A stretch of 42,780 nt of DNA from Clostridia bacterium (GCA_017505745.1 JAFVOP010000035.1:1-42780), one strand, 5' to 3'; shown: positions 8,397 to 17,268, numbered from the stretch's first letter. Numbers and translations are program-made. The notes: a model not told the origin generated them from the letters alone.

Positions 8397-9732
8397 AGGA
8401 TTTGAACTCTTCCGGAATCAAATAAAGCACCGTGTAAAGCGGTTTATGGTCGGACCCAATACAATTCAATCCGAATTCGGATTTCACCGCCAGAAAGTCT
8501 CCCTTGGAAGCAAAGCAATAGTCGATGATCTTTCCGCTCATCGTAACCACCTTCTCTGCCGTTTTGTGCGTGTCGTCAAAACCGCTTTGCAAAACGTAAG
8601 CATATCCTTGTGCACTGCTTAGCTGGTTAAAATCACCCGTCATGGAGATCGGAATTCCACCGTATTTTTCCGAAAGCCCGTAGGTAAGGGAGAGCAGTAT
8701 CAATGTTTGTTGCTTCTTTACCTCGTCGGCGTAGGGGTTGCTCCCCGTATTGTCGATATGAGTATTTACATGCAGAAAACGGACTCCGTCGGATTTCCGT
8801 TCCAAAACAACATAGGACATTACGCGCGGATAATTTGCTTTTTCCAGCTTTGACGGTATCTCCGGGGTTTCAGTGAGCCAGTAGGTACCGCTCTCGATTT
8901 CGGTAAACATATCGTTGCGATAGAGGATAGCAGAATACTCATTGCCTGTTTTGTTGTAATTTTCATATCCCTCTCGCGGTCTGCCAACGAAACGGTACGT
9001 TTCCAGCAACCCGGCATTCGAAAACTCGTGGATCCAGCCGTAATGGGCTTCTTGCACCCCGATAATATCGGGGTTATAAGCGCGGATATTTCCAATAACC
9101 TGTTCCGAACGAGTTGCATAATCCTTGCCCGTTTTGACGTTGTAAGAAAGGATTTTCAGCGGTTCTCCCAATACAGTAACGGGAATGTTCATAGCAGTTT
9201 CCTCCGTAGAATAATCAATGTTAACCATGACATCGGCAGTCGTTGGAGTAATCTCTTCGAGCAGCGCTTCCAAAACAGCATCCATTGCATATGTACCGGT
9301 TGCCGCAAGCCACAAATGGCCCTGTTGTGTGATCAGCATCCCATTCATCAGATCAAGCCGATAATTGGCAAATCCCTCTACCGTGCTTTTGAACAGATTC
9401 ACGCGATCAGTAACCTCTCCAACGAGGATCTCATGCGCGGCAGGATCGGTGGCATCCACTTCGGATCTCACATCCAGCTCAACCAGAAAGTGCTGTTTCA
9501 AATATTCCGCAAGCACTTCAGCTGCATCTTTTTCTCCATTTTTATTGAGAGAATCGTATACAATTCGAAATTCGGAAATATCCACACCCGAGATCTGCAG
9601 GGTCGGTATCGGTATGGAATCAGATTCTGTTTGAGAGGTTTCTTGCGGCGGTTCATCGGGAAGCGTATTACAACCCGATACAAGTACACAAACAAGCAAC
9701 AAAAGGATAAGCACTCCCAGTATCCTTTTCAT
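8395..9732 (-). CDS. Lipoprotein with endonuclease/exonuclease/phosphatase (EEP) domain
   Basis: 445 aa. Lipobox VSGC (Cys21), then a short Pro/Ser/Thr linker. Residues 45-180 form an alpha/beta module (ISGVDISEFRIVY..., EILVGEVTD, WLAATGTYAMDAVLEALLEE) like residues 65-180 of the GDPD lipoprotein at 3316. Residues 190-445 are an EEP domain: LSYNVK (Asn198), GVQEAH (Glu228), HVNTHID, MTGDFNQ (Asp367, Asn369) and GSDHKPL (Asp428-His429). EEP enzymes cut phosphodiester bonds in DNA, phosphoinositides or sphingolipids; an outer-surface enzyme of this kind could be a nuclease or lipid phosphodiesterase. It starts 24 bp after the MATE gene with a GAGGTG ribosome binding site, so the two are likely one transcript. 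Confidence 0.88.
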   Translation of the reverse strand: MKRILGVLILLLLVCVLVSGCNTLPDEPPQETSQTESDSIPIPTLQISGVDISEFRIVYDSLNKNGEKDAAEVLAEYLKQHFLVELDVRSEVDATDPAAHEILVGEVTDRVNLFKSTVEGFANYRLDLMNGMLITQQGHLWLAATGTYAMDAVLEALLEEITPTTADVMVNIDYSTEETAMNIPVTVLGEPLKILSYNVKTGKDYATRSEQVIGNIRAYNPDIIGVQEAHYGWIHEFSNAGLLETYRFVGRPREGYENYNKTGNEYSAILYRNDMFTEIESGTYWLTETPEIPSKLEKANYPRVMSYVVLERKSDGVRFLHVNTHIDNTGSNPYADEVKKQQTLILLSLTYGLSEKYGGIPISMTGDFNQLSSAQGYAYVLQSGFDDTHKTAEKVVTMSGKIIDYCFASKGDFLAVKSEFGLNCIGSDHKPLYTVLYLIPEEFKS

Positions 9733-9756
9733 GGTAAGAACACCTCACTTTTTTAT

Positions 9757-11124
9757 CTATATTTTCCTATAGACCCCTCTCTGATAGCGGCGGCTTAAAA
9801 TAAACACAATGGTAACGAAAAAGAGGAAATTGAAAAACCACGATACCGGGAAACAGAGCATCACCGTAAAAAAGGTGGGCTTTAACGGGAACACCCATTG
9901 CATCCAAATCACGCGGAACACCAAGGTGAAAACAAGTGTGGAAAGCGTGGCAAGGAAGGGATATCCATAGGACTGCACGGCGCTGAGCAATACGTGCGTG
10001 CTTCCAAGTAAGCATTGAAATAACAATAGCAATGTCAGCTTAGTCATACCAAACGCAATCGCCTCGGTGGCGTCTCCGCCGAGCACCAACGCAAGCCAAA
10101 GCTTGCCGGTTGCCAGCAATCCCAAGCCGAACAGACCGCTGATCAACGCTCCCATCGCCCAGCAATACCAAAAGGATTTTCGCACGCGGCCCTTATTCTC
10201 CACACCGATGTTTTGTCCCATAAAGGTCATGGTGGCAGTGCCAAAACTATCGGAAACGGCAGTTACCAGATGCCAGATCAACGTAGCTGCACTGTTGCCC
10301 GCAATGGCGTCCTCTCCAAAGGAGTTGACCGCCGTTTGAATCTGCAAATTCGCCACGGGCACTACAAGGCGAGAAATGGCACGCGGAATACCAAAACGCA
10401 CGATCTGCACAAAGGCATCCCAATGAAATCGAAGAGCGGAAACCGTAACGCGCGTGTCGTCATCCGTCTGACACAACCGGCGAAATACCAGCACCGCACC
10501 GATCACCTGCGAGGCACCGGTGGCAATGGCAACGGCCGCCACCTTTTGCGAAAGGACCAGGCACAAAAAAACGTTAAGGATCACGTTTGTAATGCCACCG
10601 ATCAGCATATAGACCAAGGGGCGTTGCGTGTCCCCTGCCGTACGTAAAATGGCGGCACCGTAGTTATAGAGCAGGATCGCGGGAGCCGATGCGATATATA
10701 TGCGAATATAAAGCACTGCACCGGCAAAGCAGCTTTCCGGGCAATCCGTCATGCGTAAAAAGACAGGTGCTGTAAAAAAGCCGAAAACTGCCACAAAAAT
10801 TCCCACGCCAAGCGCCGTGAGCAATGCAGTATCCACGGTGGCATGTGTTTTTTCACGGTTGCGCTGTCCAATATAGCGCGCCAACACAATGGTGGTTCCG
10901 TTGGAAAGACCGATAAAGGTGTTGACGATCAGATTGATGATGGCGGTGGTGGCACCCACAGCGGCAACCGAGTTGGTATCTGCCATGTTTCCAAGCACCG
11001 CGGTATCTACCAAGCTGAACAACTGTTGAACAAGCGTGGTGACGATCAGTGGAAGCGTGTAAATGAAAATATTTTTCATCAAAGGTCCCTGCGTGGCATC
11101 CACTTTTCGGGCAATTGCATGCAT
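9757..11124 (-). CDS. MATE family efflux transporter
   Basis: 455 aa, about 12 hydrophobic segments. The start contains GPLMKNIFIYTLPLIVTTLV then LFSLVDTAVLGN, the MATE signature; the two halves repeat the pattern (second half VRFGIPRAISRLVVPVANLQ, MTFMGQNIG). MATE proteins export drugs or metabolites across the membrane against Na+ or H+. I use ATG 11124 because GGAGGTG lies 8 nt upstream; the in-frame ATG at 11139 overlaps that site. Divergent from an AraC regulator with a palindrome between them, so substrate-dependent control is likely. The EEP lipoprotein gene follows. Confidence 0.92.
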   Translation of the reverse strand: MHAIARKVDATQGPLMKNIFIYTLPLIVTTLVQQLFSLVDTAVLGNMADTNSVAAVGATTAIINLIVNTFIGLSNGTTIVLARYIGQRNREKTHATVDTALLTALGVGIFVAVFGFFTAPVFLRMTDCPESCFAGAVLYIRIYIASAPAILLYNYGAAILRTAGDTQRPLVYMLIGGITNVILNVFLCLVLSQKVAAVAIATGASQVIGAVLVFRRLCQTDDDTRVTVSALRFHWDAFVQIVRFGIPRAISRLVVPVANLQIQTAVNSFGEDAIAGNSAATLIWHLVTAVSDSFGTATMTFMGQNIGVENKGRVRKSFWYCWAMGALISGLFGLGLLATGKLWLALVLGGDATEAIAFGMTKLTLLLLFQCLLGSTHVLLSAVQSYGYPFLATLSTLVFTLVFRVIWMQWVFPLKPTFFTVMLCFPVSWFFNFLFFVTIVFILSRRYQRGVYRKI

Positions 11125-11154
11125 CACTTTCACCTCCATCTCCCTTTTTTGCTA

Positions 11155-11207
11155 ATTATAGCACACCCCCTTGACAAAAACAATAAATAGGTTTACAATA
11201 AACCTAT
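11155..11207. promoter_or_regulatory. Divergent promoters with a 9-bp-arm palindrome (MATE / AraC)
   Basis: Plus strand: TTGACA (11171-11176), 17 bp, TACAAT (11194-11199) serves the AraC gene. Minus strand: TATAAT at 11155-11160 serves the MATE gene, with a weak -35 (TTGTTT). ATAGGTTTA (11187-11195) and TAAACCTAT (11199-11207) form a perfect dyad with a 3-nt centre that covers the -10 of the AraC gene and sits just upstream of the MATE promoter. This is an operator candidate for autoregulation plus control of the exporter. Confidence 0.65.
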
Positions 11208-11240
11208 AAAAAATTACAGTTGCTTAAGAGAGGGATTTGC

Positions 11241-12020
11241 ATGGAAATTGATTTGATCTACTACTCCTGCCGCAATCGCGACGCGTCCTTTCGGGAAGAA
11301 ATTCGCATACGCGCTTGGGATATTTTACTTTTAGTAAGCGAAGGATGCCTGGAGGTAACACTGGGAGAGCCTCCGAAAACGGTTGTGATGGAGGAAAAAT
11401 CCATTCTTCTCGTTCCCGCAAATACCCCCTTCGCACGCCACGCGCGAACTCCCGTAAAAATATACTCCCTTTCGTTTCAACCCGATTCGGAGCACCCCTT
11501 TCGGCGCGGCCTCCCTCCCGGAATACTGCATTTACCACCAACACAAGCTGCAAGCATCCTCGCCGATCTGGACCGCGCCGAGATCATTCCCGATAACCGT
11601 GTTCTGCTGTTGCACATTATTGAACATATCCTTGCCGAATACTATTTATTTGGAACGTCTGAAAAGCCGAACTTCCGTCATGTCAGCGAGGAGCTTTTAA
11701 AAATCATCCGTTATATGAATCTTCATTTGAGCGAACAAATCGACATGAAGCGACTTGCCGAGCAATTTTACCTTAGCCATACGGGACTGATCTATAAATT
11801 TCGACACGAGCTTGGCACTACTCCCTCACAGTACCTGATCCTTTTGCGCATTCGCTACGCGAAACAGCTTCTCCTCAACGAGACCTGCTCTATCGGAGAG
11901 GTCGCCGAGCGTTGCGGCTATAACAATCCCTTTTATTTTTCCAACGCTTTTCGCCGTCATACAGGCATGAATCCGTCCGAATTTCGCCGGCATTACCTGA
12001 AAAGCAATCCAACCAATTAA
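11241..12020 (+). CDS. AraC family transcriptional regulator
   Basis: 259 aa. The N-terminal 130 residues look like a cupin-type sensor (DILLLVSEGCLEV, ILLVPANTPFARHA). The C-terminal 100 residues carry the two AraC helix-turn-helix motifs (MKRLAEQFYLSHTGLIYKFRHELGT, then IGEVAERCGYNNPFYFSNAFRRHTGMNPSEFRR read in shorter pieces). ATG 11241 is preceded by AGAGAGGG at good spacing; the TTG seven codons upstream is an unlikely start. Divergent from the MATE exporter, which is its probable target. Confidence 0.9.
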   Translation: MEIDLIYYSCRNRDASFREEIRIRAWDILLLVSEGCLEVTLGEPPKTVVMEEKSILLVPANTPFARHARTPVKIYSLSFQPDSEHPFRRGLPPGILHLPPTQAASILADLDRAEIIPDNRVLLLHIIEHILAEYYLFGTSEKPNFRHVSEELLKIIRYMNLHLSEQIDMKRLAEQFYLSHTGLIYKFRHELGTTPSQYLILLRIRYAKQLLLNETCSIGEVAERCGYNNPFYFSNAFRRHTGMNPSEFRRHYLKSNPTN

Positions 12021-12029
12021 AAAGACCAA

Positions 12030-12061
12030 AAACGGCTCCACCTTGTAAGATGGAGCCGTTT
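12030..12061 (+). terminator. Terminator between AraC and carboxypeptidase genes
   Basis: AAACGGCTCCA (12030-12040), a 10-nt loop, and TGGAGCCGTTT (12051-12061). It lies between convergent genes and has A- and T-rich flanks, so it is probably used in both directions. Confidence 0.8.
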
Positions 12062-12063
12062 GA

Positions 12064-13167
12064 TTACCGTTCGGTCTCTTTCAAAAAATCCCGTAGCGCG
12101 GCGGCGAAGCACTGTCCAAATGCATACATCGTGTTGCGGTTGACCACCACGCTGCCGTCCGCTTCCCCAAAATAGGGGGTTTCCAACGTAAAAGAAAACG
12201 GGTGACTCGGACGGTTGATCACATAGCGAATAAACGTAGCATTGGTAGTCTTATTCCATCCCAAGCCTGCGGGCCAGTTGTTCGTGCGGTCGTATGCAAT
12301 CGCGTCGGGCGTGATCTTGCTCTGGAAAATCTCAGAGAAGCGATCCAAGCGGGGCGCCTCGGATTCGTAGGAATACGGAATATGTACTTTATCGTTGATG
12401 TCACCGCAATGCTTGGGAGAATGAAAATCAAAGGCGCAAACAAGCGGATGTGCATCGGCAAATTTGCGAATCGCCGCGCAGGTATTGTAAATACTGGGGC
12501 TTCCGTCCAGCGGATAATCGCGGTTGTGATCGTGCGGATCGCGGTGCTTGCCCTGGTCGCCGTCCACCACGCCGTCGTAGTCCACAAACGGCACGCAAAC
12601 AATCTCGTAGCCCTCGAGCGGAGCATCGATCAGAGATTGCAGAACCGATTCCATGACGTAGGTTCCCGTGCTCTCACAGCAATGGTGGCGAGACGAAAGC
12701 AGAATCCGCTTTTCTCCCGCTCCCACGCGTACCATAGGAACGCTTCTTCCCTTGTTGGAAAGGCAAAGCTCCTCGATCTTCAAACCGTTTTTCGCGCAAA
12801 AGCCTTCAAAGCGATCCGGGGTATACACCATACTGTGTGCAAAATAGACCTCCTGCTCTTCGGGGCCAAAGGTGTAGGAAAAGGACTCGTAATGTGTTCC
12901 GTCCTCGGCAGTCCAGAGCTTGCGACCACCCGTCCATTCCCAGGAATACAGATCGGTGGATACCGCCGCGCCCCAATAGCCCACGCGATTTTTGTGCGGG
13001 AATTGGAAGGTCACGGTTTTTCCCGCCGCCCCGGTGACGCGAAACGCCCAATAAAACCAATCGTATCCCTCCTGAGTATCGCGCAGCTCACGCTCTACGG
13101 TAACTACGTCTCCGTTGATGTTCAAAACTTCAATATTTCCACTCACAAAATCACGGTCAATCTTCAT
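12064..13167 (-). CDS. M14-like zinc carboxypeptidase
   Basis: 367 aa, no signal peptide, so cytoplasmic. Residues 1-130 form a beta-rich N-terminal domain (WFYWAFRVTGA, WTGGRKLWTAEDGTHY), as in cytosolic carboxypeptidase-like M14 proteins. The zinc site is visible: RHHCCES gives His162 and Glu165 (HxxE), and FDFHSP gives His249. HNRDYP supplies the substrate-binding Asn-Arg (215-216), and FTLETPY gives the catalytic Glu329. M14 enzymes remove C-terminal amino acids or cut side-chain amides. The substrate is unknown. Its own promoter lies at 13239-13267. Confidence 0.82.
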   Translation of the reverse strand: MKIDRDFVSGNIEVLNINGDVVTVERELRDTQEGYDWFYWAFRVTGAAGKTVTFQFPHKNRVGYWGAAVSTDLYSWEWTGGRKLWTAEDGTHYESFSYTFGPEEQEVYFAHSMVYTPDRFEGFCAKNGLKIEELCLSNKGRSVPMVRVGAGEKRILLSSRHHCCESTGTYVMESVLQSLIDAPLEGYEIVCVPFVDYDGVVDGDQGKHRDPHDHNRDYPLDGSPSIYNTCAAIRKFADAHPLVCAFDFHSPKHCGDINDKVHIPYSYESEAPRLDRFSEIFQSKITPDAIAYDRTNNWPAGLGWNKTTNATFIRYVINRPSHPFSFTLETPYFGEADGSVVVNRNTMYAFGQCFAAALRDFLKETER

Positions 13168-13238
13168 GAAAGCACCCTTCCTTCATCATTCATAATGTAT
13201 TTTTCAGGTCTCGGACAGGATCATTCGAGAATACTACA

Positions 13239-13267
13239 ATTGTACCACTTACACATCACAGATACAA
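13239..13267 (-). promoter_or_regulatory. Promoter of the M14-like gene, in the 13168-13582 gap
   Basis: On the minus strand, TTGTAT (13262-13267), 17 bp, then TACAAT (13239-13244). The rest of this 415-bp gap is AT-rich, with a direct repeat ATTCAATCAAAAA (near 13314 and 13346) and the three-hairpin element at 13446-13544. No ORF with coding character is seen. Confidence 0.55.
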
Positions 13268-13445
13268 TATATTTTTTTACGAATATCATATATTATTTTA
13301 AAAATCGGATTTACATTCAATCAAAAATCAATCATTTTCGAAATCATTCAATCAAAAACCGCGATCGCACAATCAAATCGTCTGCTGCATACAAAAGCAA
13401 GCCCCTTCGATGCAAAAGGATGTGGAACCGGTTTCAAATAAATAT

Positions 13446-13544
13446 CCACCCGCATAGCGGGTGGTCAGATCACCGACAAAGTCTATCTCGTGTATGAGAT
13501 AGACTTTGTCAGTGATCTGAAGCCAGACTCTGACGAGTCTGGCT
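13446..13544. repeat. Three-hairpin element, copy 1
   Basis: Three adjacent hairpins occupy 99 bp. A: CCACCCG/CGGGTGG (13446-13464). B: a 25-bp stem, 13465-13489 with 13496-13520, one mismatch, 6-nt loop. C: AGCCAGACTC/GAGTCTGGCT, a perfect 10-bp stem (13521-13544). Hairpins A and B match copy 2 at 37461-37534 in their basal sequence (TCAGATnACnGACAAAG and its complement) but have different, still self-complementary tips. It lies downstream of the MFS gene, where hairpin C could also act as a terminator. Confidence 0.8.
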
Positions 13545-13582
13545 TCTTTCTATTCGCTCATAGTTCGTGCAAATACACATCC

Positions 13583-14896
13583 TCAAACTTTCTCTTTCTT
13601 ATGGAAGTCCTCGTCTCTTTGCCGCACACGCGCAGGCTTTTTCAGCTTTGGCAGGAAGAAAAGCGCCAACCAAGAAAGCATCGCGGCACTGACGATGAAT
13701 AGGATCTGTTGCGGATACACCGAAAATCCCAGCAACTTGTTCCCGTTTTTTTCCACCGCCTCCACCAAAAAAGAGGCCAGAACCGTAAATACGAAGCCAA
13801 CCACCCCACTGATGGCGTTTTGAATACCAAGAACGTAGCGACGGTCCTCGTGGGCGATGTAATCCAGGCACAAATTGGTTCGTCCCGCATTGCTTCCGCC
13901 CAAGGAAAAGGCATAGCAAAGCGAAAATATCGGGTACAGATAGGCAACGGTTTTGGGGGTGCAGATCGCAAATACCAGGTATCCGGCCGCCAGCACCAGC
14001 ATGCAAATGCGAAGCATATACGCCCAGGAGCACCGATCGGCAAGATCTCCCAAAAAACGAGAAACCACCGCGCGAAAAGCGGCGTGTAATACCGCGATCG
14101 CGGTAATATAGGTATAGGACATTCCAAAGGTGCGGGTCAGATACACGCTGTAAAAAAAGATCGATACGTTTGTGACGGAAAACAGCGCGTCAAAGAGAAG
14201 AACACGGCGCAGCGTACGACTGCCAAACACCGCGCGTCGGATCTCGCCAAAGGTTTTTCGGGGCGGTATCCGTTCGGGCACGGGTTCCTTAATCATCCAC
14301 ATAATGATCAAATGCAACACCGAAAGCACAGTGATCGTAACAGCAAAGATCAAAAAGCAGATCTGCATCTCGCCTTTGGCCTTGAAATGATCCAACAGGA
14401 TCCCTGCCCCCTGCGAAAAGAGCATTCCGCCGATCAGGGACACGATCTCCTTGTTCGCCGTAAACACTCCACGGTGATTATCGTCCACCAGGGACATATG
14501 CCAATTGGTGCGCGAGGGTGTGAGATAATGCTGGCAAGCATAAGCCACCGCCAGAAGCACGATAAAGGAGCCAATCTTCAAGGCCTTGGAAAAATCGGTC
14601 ATCGGGATCAGATACAGGACCCCGAACATCAGCTGACTGATCAAATTCAGCCAACATACCCATCTCTTGCAAGGGTAGGTCCGCTTCACTCCAAACACGG
14701 CCGCCAACTGTAAGCAGCAAGCCAGGGACGTGATGGCTGAGATGATCCCTTGCAAGGAGGACGAAACCTCCATCTCATTCAAGATCGCCGTGAGAAAGGT
14801 CGTCGTCACACAAATATGAATAAAATATTCCACTGCCGCCTCCACAATATAGCAGAGACGGCTTTTTTGATACGCATCGCATTCGGTTGATTTCAT
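13583..14896 (-). CDS. MFS family transporter
   Basis: 437 aa with about 12 hydrophobic segments and the loop between helices 2 and 3. There are no soluble domains. The central loop (MIKEPVPERIPPRKTFGEI) separates two six-helix halves; this is the standard MFS layout. It is similar in type to sugar or peptide permeases, but no substrate motif is recognised. The ATG is preceded by GGAGG. It is divergent from a LacI-type regulator (15057), with two palindromes in between, so transport of a regulated carbon source is the simplest guess. Confidence 0.82.
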   Translation of the reverse strand: MKSTECDAYQKSRLCYIVEAAVEYFIHICVTTTFLTAILNEMEVSSSLQGIISAITSLACCLQLAAVFGVKRTYPCKRWVCWLNLISQLMFGVLYLIPMTDFSKALKIGSFIVLLAVAYACQHYLTPSRTNWHMSLVDDNHRGVFTANKEIVSLIGGMLFSQGAGILLDHFKAKGEMQICFLIFAVTITVLSVLHLIIMWMIKEPVPERIPPRKTFGEIRRAVFGSRTLRRVLLFDALFSVTNVSIFFYSVYLTRTFGMSYTYITAIAVLHAAFRAVVSRFLGDLADRCSWAYMLRICMLVLAAGYLVFAICTPKTVAYLYPIFSLCYAFSLGGSNAGRTNLCLDYIAHEDRRYVLGIQNAISGVVGFVFTVLASFLVEAVEKNGNKLLGFSVYPQQILFIVSAAMLSWLALFFLPKLKKPARVRQRDEDFHKKEKV

Positions 14897-14919
14897 AGTT
14901 CCTCCGCTGGGATTGATCT

Positions 14920-14937
14920 ACCTGCATTATAGCAGGT
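14920..14937. promoter_or_regulatory. Operator-like palindrome on the MFS promoter -10
   Basis: ACCTGC (14920-14925) and GCAGGT (14932-14937) with a 6-bp centre that contains the minus-strand TATAAT (14926-14931). A -35 (TTGATT, 14948-14953) lies 16 bp upstream. Its position on the -10 fits a repressor site, probably for the neighbouring LacI-type protein. Confidence 0.55.
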
Positions 14938-14962
14938 TTTCATCGAAAATCAAGTAGCGTAT

Positions 14963-14981
14963 AACAGAAAAATTTTCTGTT
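14963..14981. promoter_or_regulatory. 19-bp palindrome upstream of the LacI-type gene
   Basis: AACAGAAAA and TTTTCTGTT are perfect 9-bp arms around one A. It ends 8 bp before the -35 of the regulator promoter. It is a candidate second operator or UP-like element. Confidence 0.5.
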
Positions 14982-14989
14982 TTCAAAGG

Positions 14990-15019
14990 TTGACACCGCA
15001 TGATTCCGTATGCTATAAT
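14990..15019 (+). promoter_or_regulatory. Promoter of the LacI-type gene
   Basis: TTGACA (14990-14995), 18 bp, TATAAT (15014-15019). It places transcription start after the ATG at 15000, which rules that codon out as the start. Confidence 0.8.
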
Positions 15020-15056
15020 AACCGGGAAGCGATTGAACGAAGGGAGGATAAAAACC

Positions 15057-16025
15057 GTGACACTGAGCAAATTGGCACAGCTGGCAAACGTGTCGGTTTC
15101 GGTAGTATCCAAGGCCTTTTCGGGCAGAGAGGACGTCAGCGACGCCATGCGTGAGCACGTATTTGCCGTTGCGCGGGAACACGGATGCTTCCAGCAATTT
15201 TATCACGCTCCCTATGACAAGCCCGTGGTGGCGGTGATCATTCCCGAGGCCATCAGCGGATTTTATATCCGTTACGTAGAAGTTCTCAAGCAGGCCTTTG
15301 AGGAGCGCGGATATACCCTGCTGCTCTCCATCAGCAATTTCGACCCGCAAATGGTGGAGGAGCTGGTGCGGTATTACACCGCGCACGGCAAGGTGGATGC
15401 ACTGGTGAGCGTTGGAAACATCCAACGGATCCCCGAAAAAACCGATACTGCCGTTATTTGCATTGACGGCGCGCAAAAGGAGCCGATCGCCACCAATTGT
15501 TACCGCATCAAGCACATCCTCGCCACGGGATTGGAGGATGCCCTGCTCCACCTCAAAAAATCGGGACGCAAGCGCATTGCCTACGTAGGAGAGCCCTTAA
15601 CCGTGAGGAAGGAGCCTCTCCTGAAAAAAATCATGGAACAGACCGGACTTCCCGTTTACGACGAGTATTTCATTTGCTCGCGCATGCGATTTTTGGACGC
15701 GGGACGGGATGGGATCGAAAAGCTCTGGCAGCTTTCCGAAAAGCCGGACGCGATCTTTGGATCCTACCGGGAGATCACCACGGGAATGCTGTATGCCTTG
15801 GAGGAGCGCGGCGTATCCGTCCCCCGGGACGTTGCGGTGATTGCCATGAACAACGATCCCGCCCCGATCCATCCTACCCTCGACGTTTCCTGTATCGATT
15901 CGGGCATCGTTCCCATTTGTGCCGAGGTCATGCGCTTGCTGGACGAAACCGTCCGCGTCTCTCCGCCGCCCAAGCCGCGTATTGTCAGCGTTCCTTCGGT
16001 GTTCCATATCGGAAAAACAACCTAA
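15057..16025 (+). CDS. LacI family transcriptional regulator
   Basis: 322 aa. The N-terminal helix-turn-helix is TLSKLAQLANVSVSVVSKAFSG, with SVVSKAF in place of the usual TVSRVLN hinge-side pattern. A periplasmic-binding-like effector domain follows (VVAVIIPEAISGFYIRYVEVLKQAFEERGYTLLL; VDALVSVGN; PDAIFGSYREITTGML; DVAVIAMNNDPAPIHPTLD in short pieces). The start is GTG 15057, because GGGAGG lies just upstream and the promoter -10 is at 15014-15019. It is divergent from the MFS gene and is its likely repressor; effector unknown. Confidence 0.88.
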   Translation: MTLSKLAQLANVSVSVVSKAFSGREDVSDAMREHVFAVAREHGCFQQFYHAPYDKPVVAVIIPEAISGFYIRYVEVLKQAFEERGYTLLLSISNFDPQMVEELVRYYTAHGKVDALVSVGNIQRIPEKTDTAVICIDGAQKEPIATNCYRIKHILATGLEDALLHLKKSGRKRIAYVGEPLTVRKEPLLKKIMEQTGLPVYDEYFICSRMRFLDAGRDGIEKLWQLSEKPDAIFGSYREITTGMLYALEERGVSVPRDVAVIAMNNDPAPIHPTLDVSCIDSGIVPICAEVMRLLDETVRVSPPPKPRIVSVPSVFHIGKTT

Positions 16026-16032
16026 AATACAA

Positions 16033-16064
16033 AAAAGCAGAGAACCGTTTGGTTCTCTGCTTTT
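16033..16064 (+). terminator. Terminator between LacI-type gene and malic enzyme gene
   Basis: AAAAGCAGAGAACC (16033-16046), loop GTTT, GGTTCTCTGCTTTT (16051-16064). It is perfect over 14 bp, lies between convergent genes, and is likely bidirectional. Confidence 0.85.
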
Positions 16065-16075
16065 GCATTGACAGC

Positions 16076-17248
16076 TTAAATTCTTGCAACACCGGTTTCC
16101 TTTGCGGCCTTGATCACGGCCTCGGCAACCACCTTTGCCACGCGCTTATCCAGTGCAGGGGCAATGATGTTCTCTTCGGTCAGCTCGTCATCGGGAATGA
16201 GCGAAGCCAACGCAAAGGAGGTTGCAACCTTCATCTCCTCGTTGATGCAGGAGGCGCGGCAGTCCAGCGCTCCGCGGAAGATGCCGGGAAATGCCAACAC
16301 GTTGTTGATCTGGTTTGGGAAATCCGAGCGTCCGGTTCCAACCACGCGCGCACCTGCCTCCTTGGCAAGGTCGGGCATGATCTCGGGCGTGGGATTTGCC
16401 ATCGGGAATACCACGGCGTCACTGTTCATCGAGCGGATCATATCCTGGCTCACAATGCCGGGAGCCGAAACACCGATAAATACGTCCGCACCCTTCATAG
16501 CATCGGCAAGGTTGCCGTGCAGCATGCGGGGATTGGTCAGCTGCGCGATCTCGGCGTGCGCAGGGTTGAGATCGGTCATATCACGGCAAATGATGCCGAA
16601 GCGGTCTACCATGGTCAGATCCTTTACACCGATGTTGAGCAGGTGCTTGCCAATGGCACAGCCTGCCGCACCGGCTCCGTTGATCACCACCTTGACCTTG
16701 CCGATCTCCTTCTTCACCAGCTTGAGCGCATTGATCAGCGCAGCGGCAACCACGATCGCGGTTCCGTGCTGGTCGTCGTGGAAGATCGGAATGTCACAGA
16801 TCTCCTTGAGCTTGCGCTCCACCTCAAAGCAACGGGGAGCGCCAATGTCCTCCAGGTTGATTCCGCCAAAGCTGCCGGAAATGAGGTAGATGGTGCGAAC
16901 CAGCTCGTCCACGTCCTTGGACTTGATGCAAAGCGGGAAGGCGTCCACGTCGGCAAATGCCTTGAACAGGGCGCATTTTCCCTCCATAACGGGCATACCT
17001 GCCTCGGGGCCGATGTCACCAAGGCCCAGCACGGCAGTTCCGTCGGTGATCACCGCAACCAGGTTGCTGCGGCGAGTCAGCTCGTAAGACTTATTGATAT
17101 CCTTCTGGATCTCCAGGCAGGGCTCGGCAACGCCGGGGGTATATGCCAGGGAGAGGTCGCGACGGTCCTCTACGGGAACACGGGAGATCACTTCGATCTT
17201 GCCGTTCCACTCATAATGCTTTTGGAGCGATTCTTCTCTGATGTTCAT
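16076..17248 (-). CDS. Malic enzyme (malate to pyruvate + CO2), short bacterial type
   Basis: 390 aa, the size of single-domain bacterial malic enzymes. Motifs: [14 protein letters not shown] (Tyr of the active site), [21 protein letters not shown] (malic signature), [12 protein letters not shown] (metal ligands Asp-Asp), and the Rossmann motif [12 protein letters not shown]. It oxidatively decarboxylates malate to pyruvate, giving NADH or NADPH; cofactor preference cannot be read reliably. The gene starts 20 bp after the dehydrogenase gene, in the same operon. Together they could balance malate, oxaloacetate and pyruvate. Confidence 0.93.
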   Translation of the reverse strand: MNIREESLQKHYEWNGKIEVISRVPVEDRRDLSLAYTPGVAEPCLEIQKDINKSYELTRRSNLVAVITDGTAVLGLGDIGPEAGMPVMEGKCALFKAFADVDAFPLCIKSKDVDELVRTIYLISGSFGGINLEDIGAPRCFEVERKLKEICDIPIFHDDQHGTAIVVAAALINALKLVKKEIGKVKVVINGAGAAGCAIGKHLLNIGVKDLTMVDRFGIICRDMTDLNPAHAEIAQLTNPRMLHGNLADAMKGADVFIGVSAPGIVSQDMIRSMNSDAVVFPMANPTPEIMPDLAKEAGARVVGTGRSDFPNQINNVLAFPGIFRGALDCRASCINEEMKVATSFALASLIPDDELTEENIIAPALDKRVAKVVAEAVIKAAKETGVARI

Positions 17249-17268
17249 ACTTCTCTACCCTTTCGTAA

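Noticed and set aside
15000-15056. Earlier ATG for the LacI-type regulator
   Set aside because: It is upstream of the -10 box, so it would not be in the transcript; GTG 15057 has GGGAGG and starts the helix-turn-helix.
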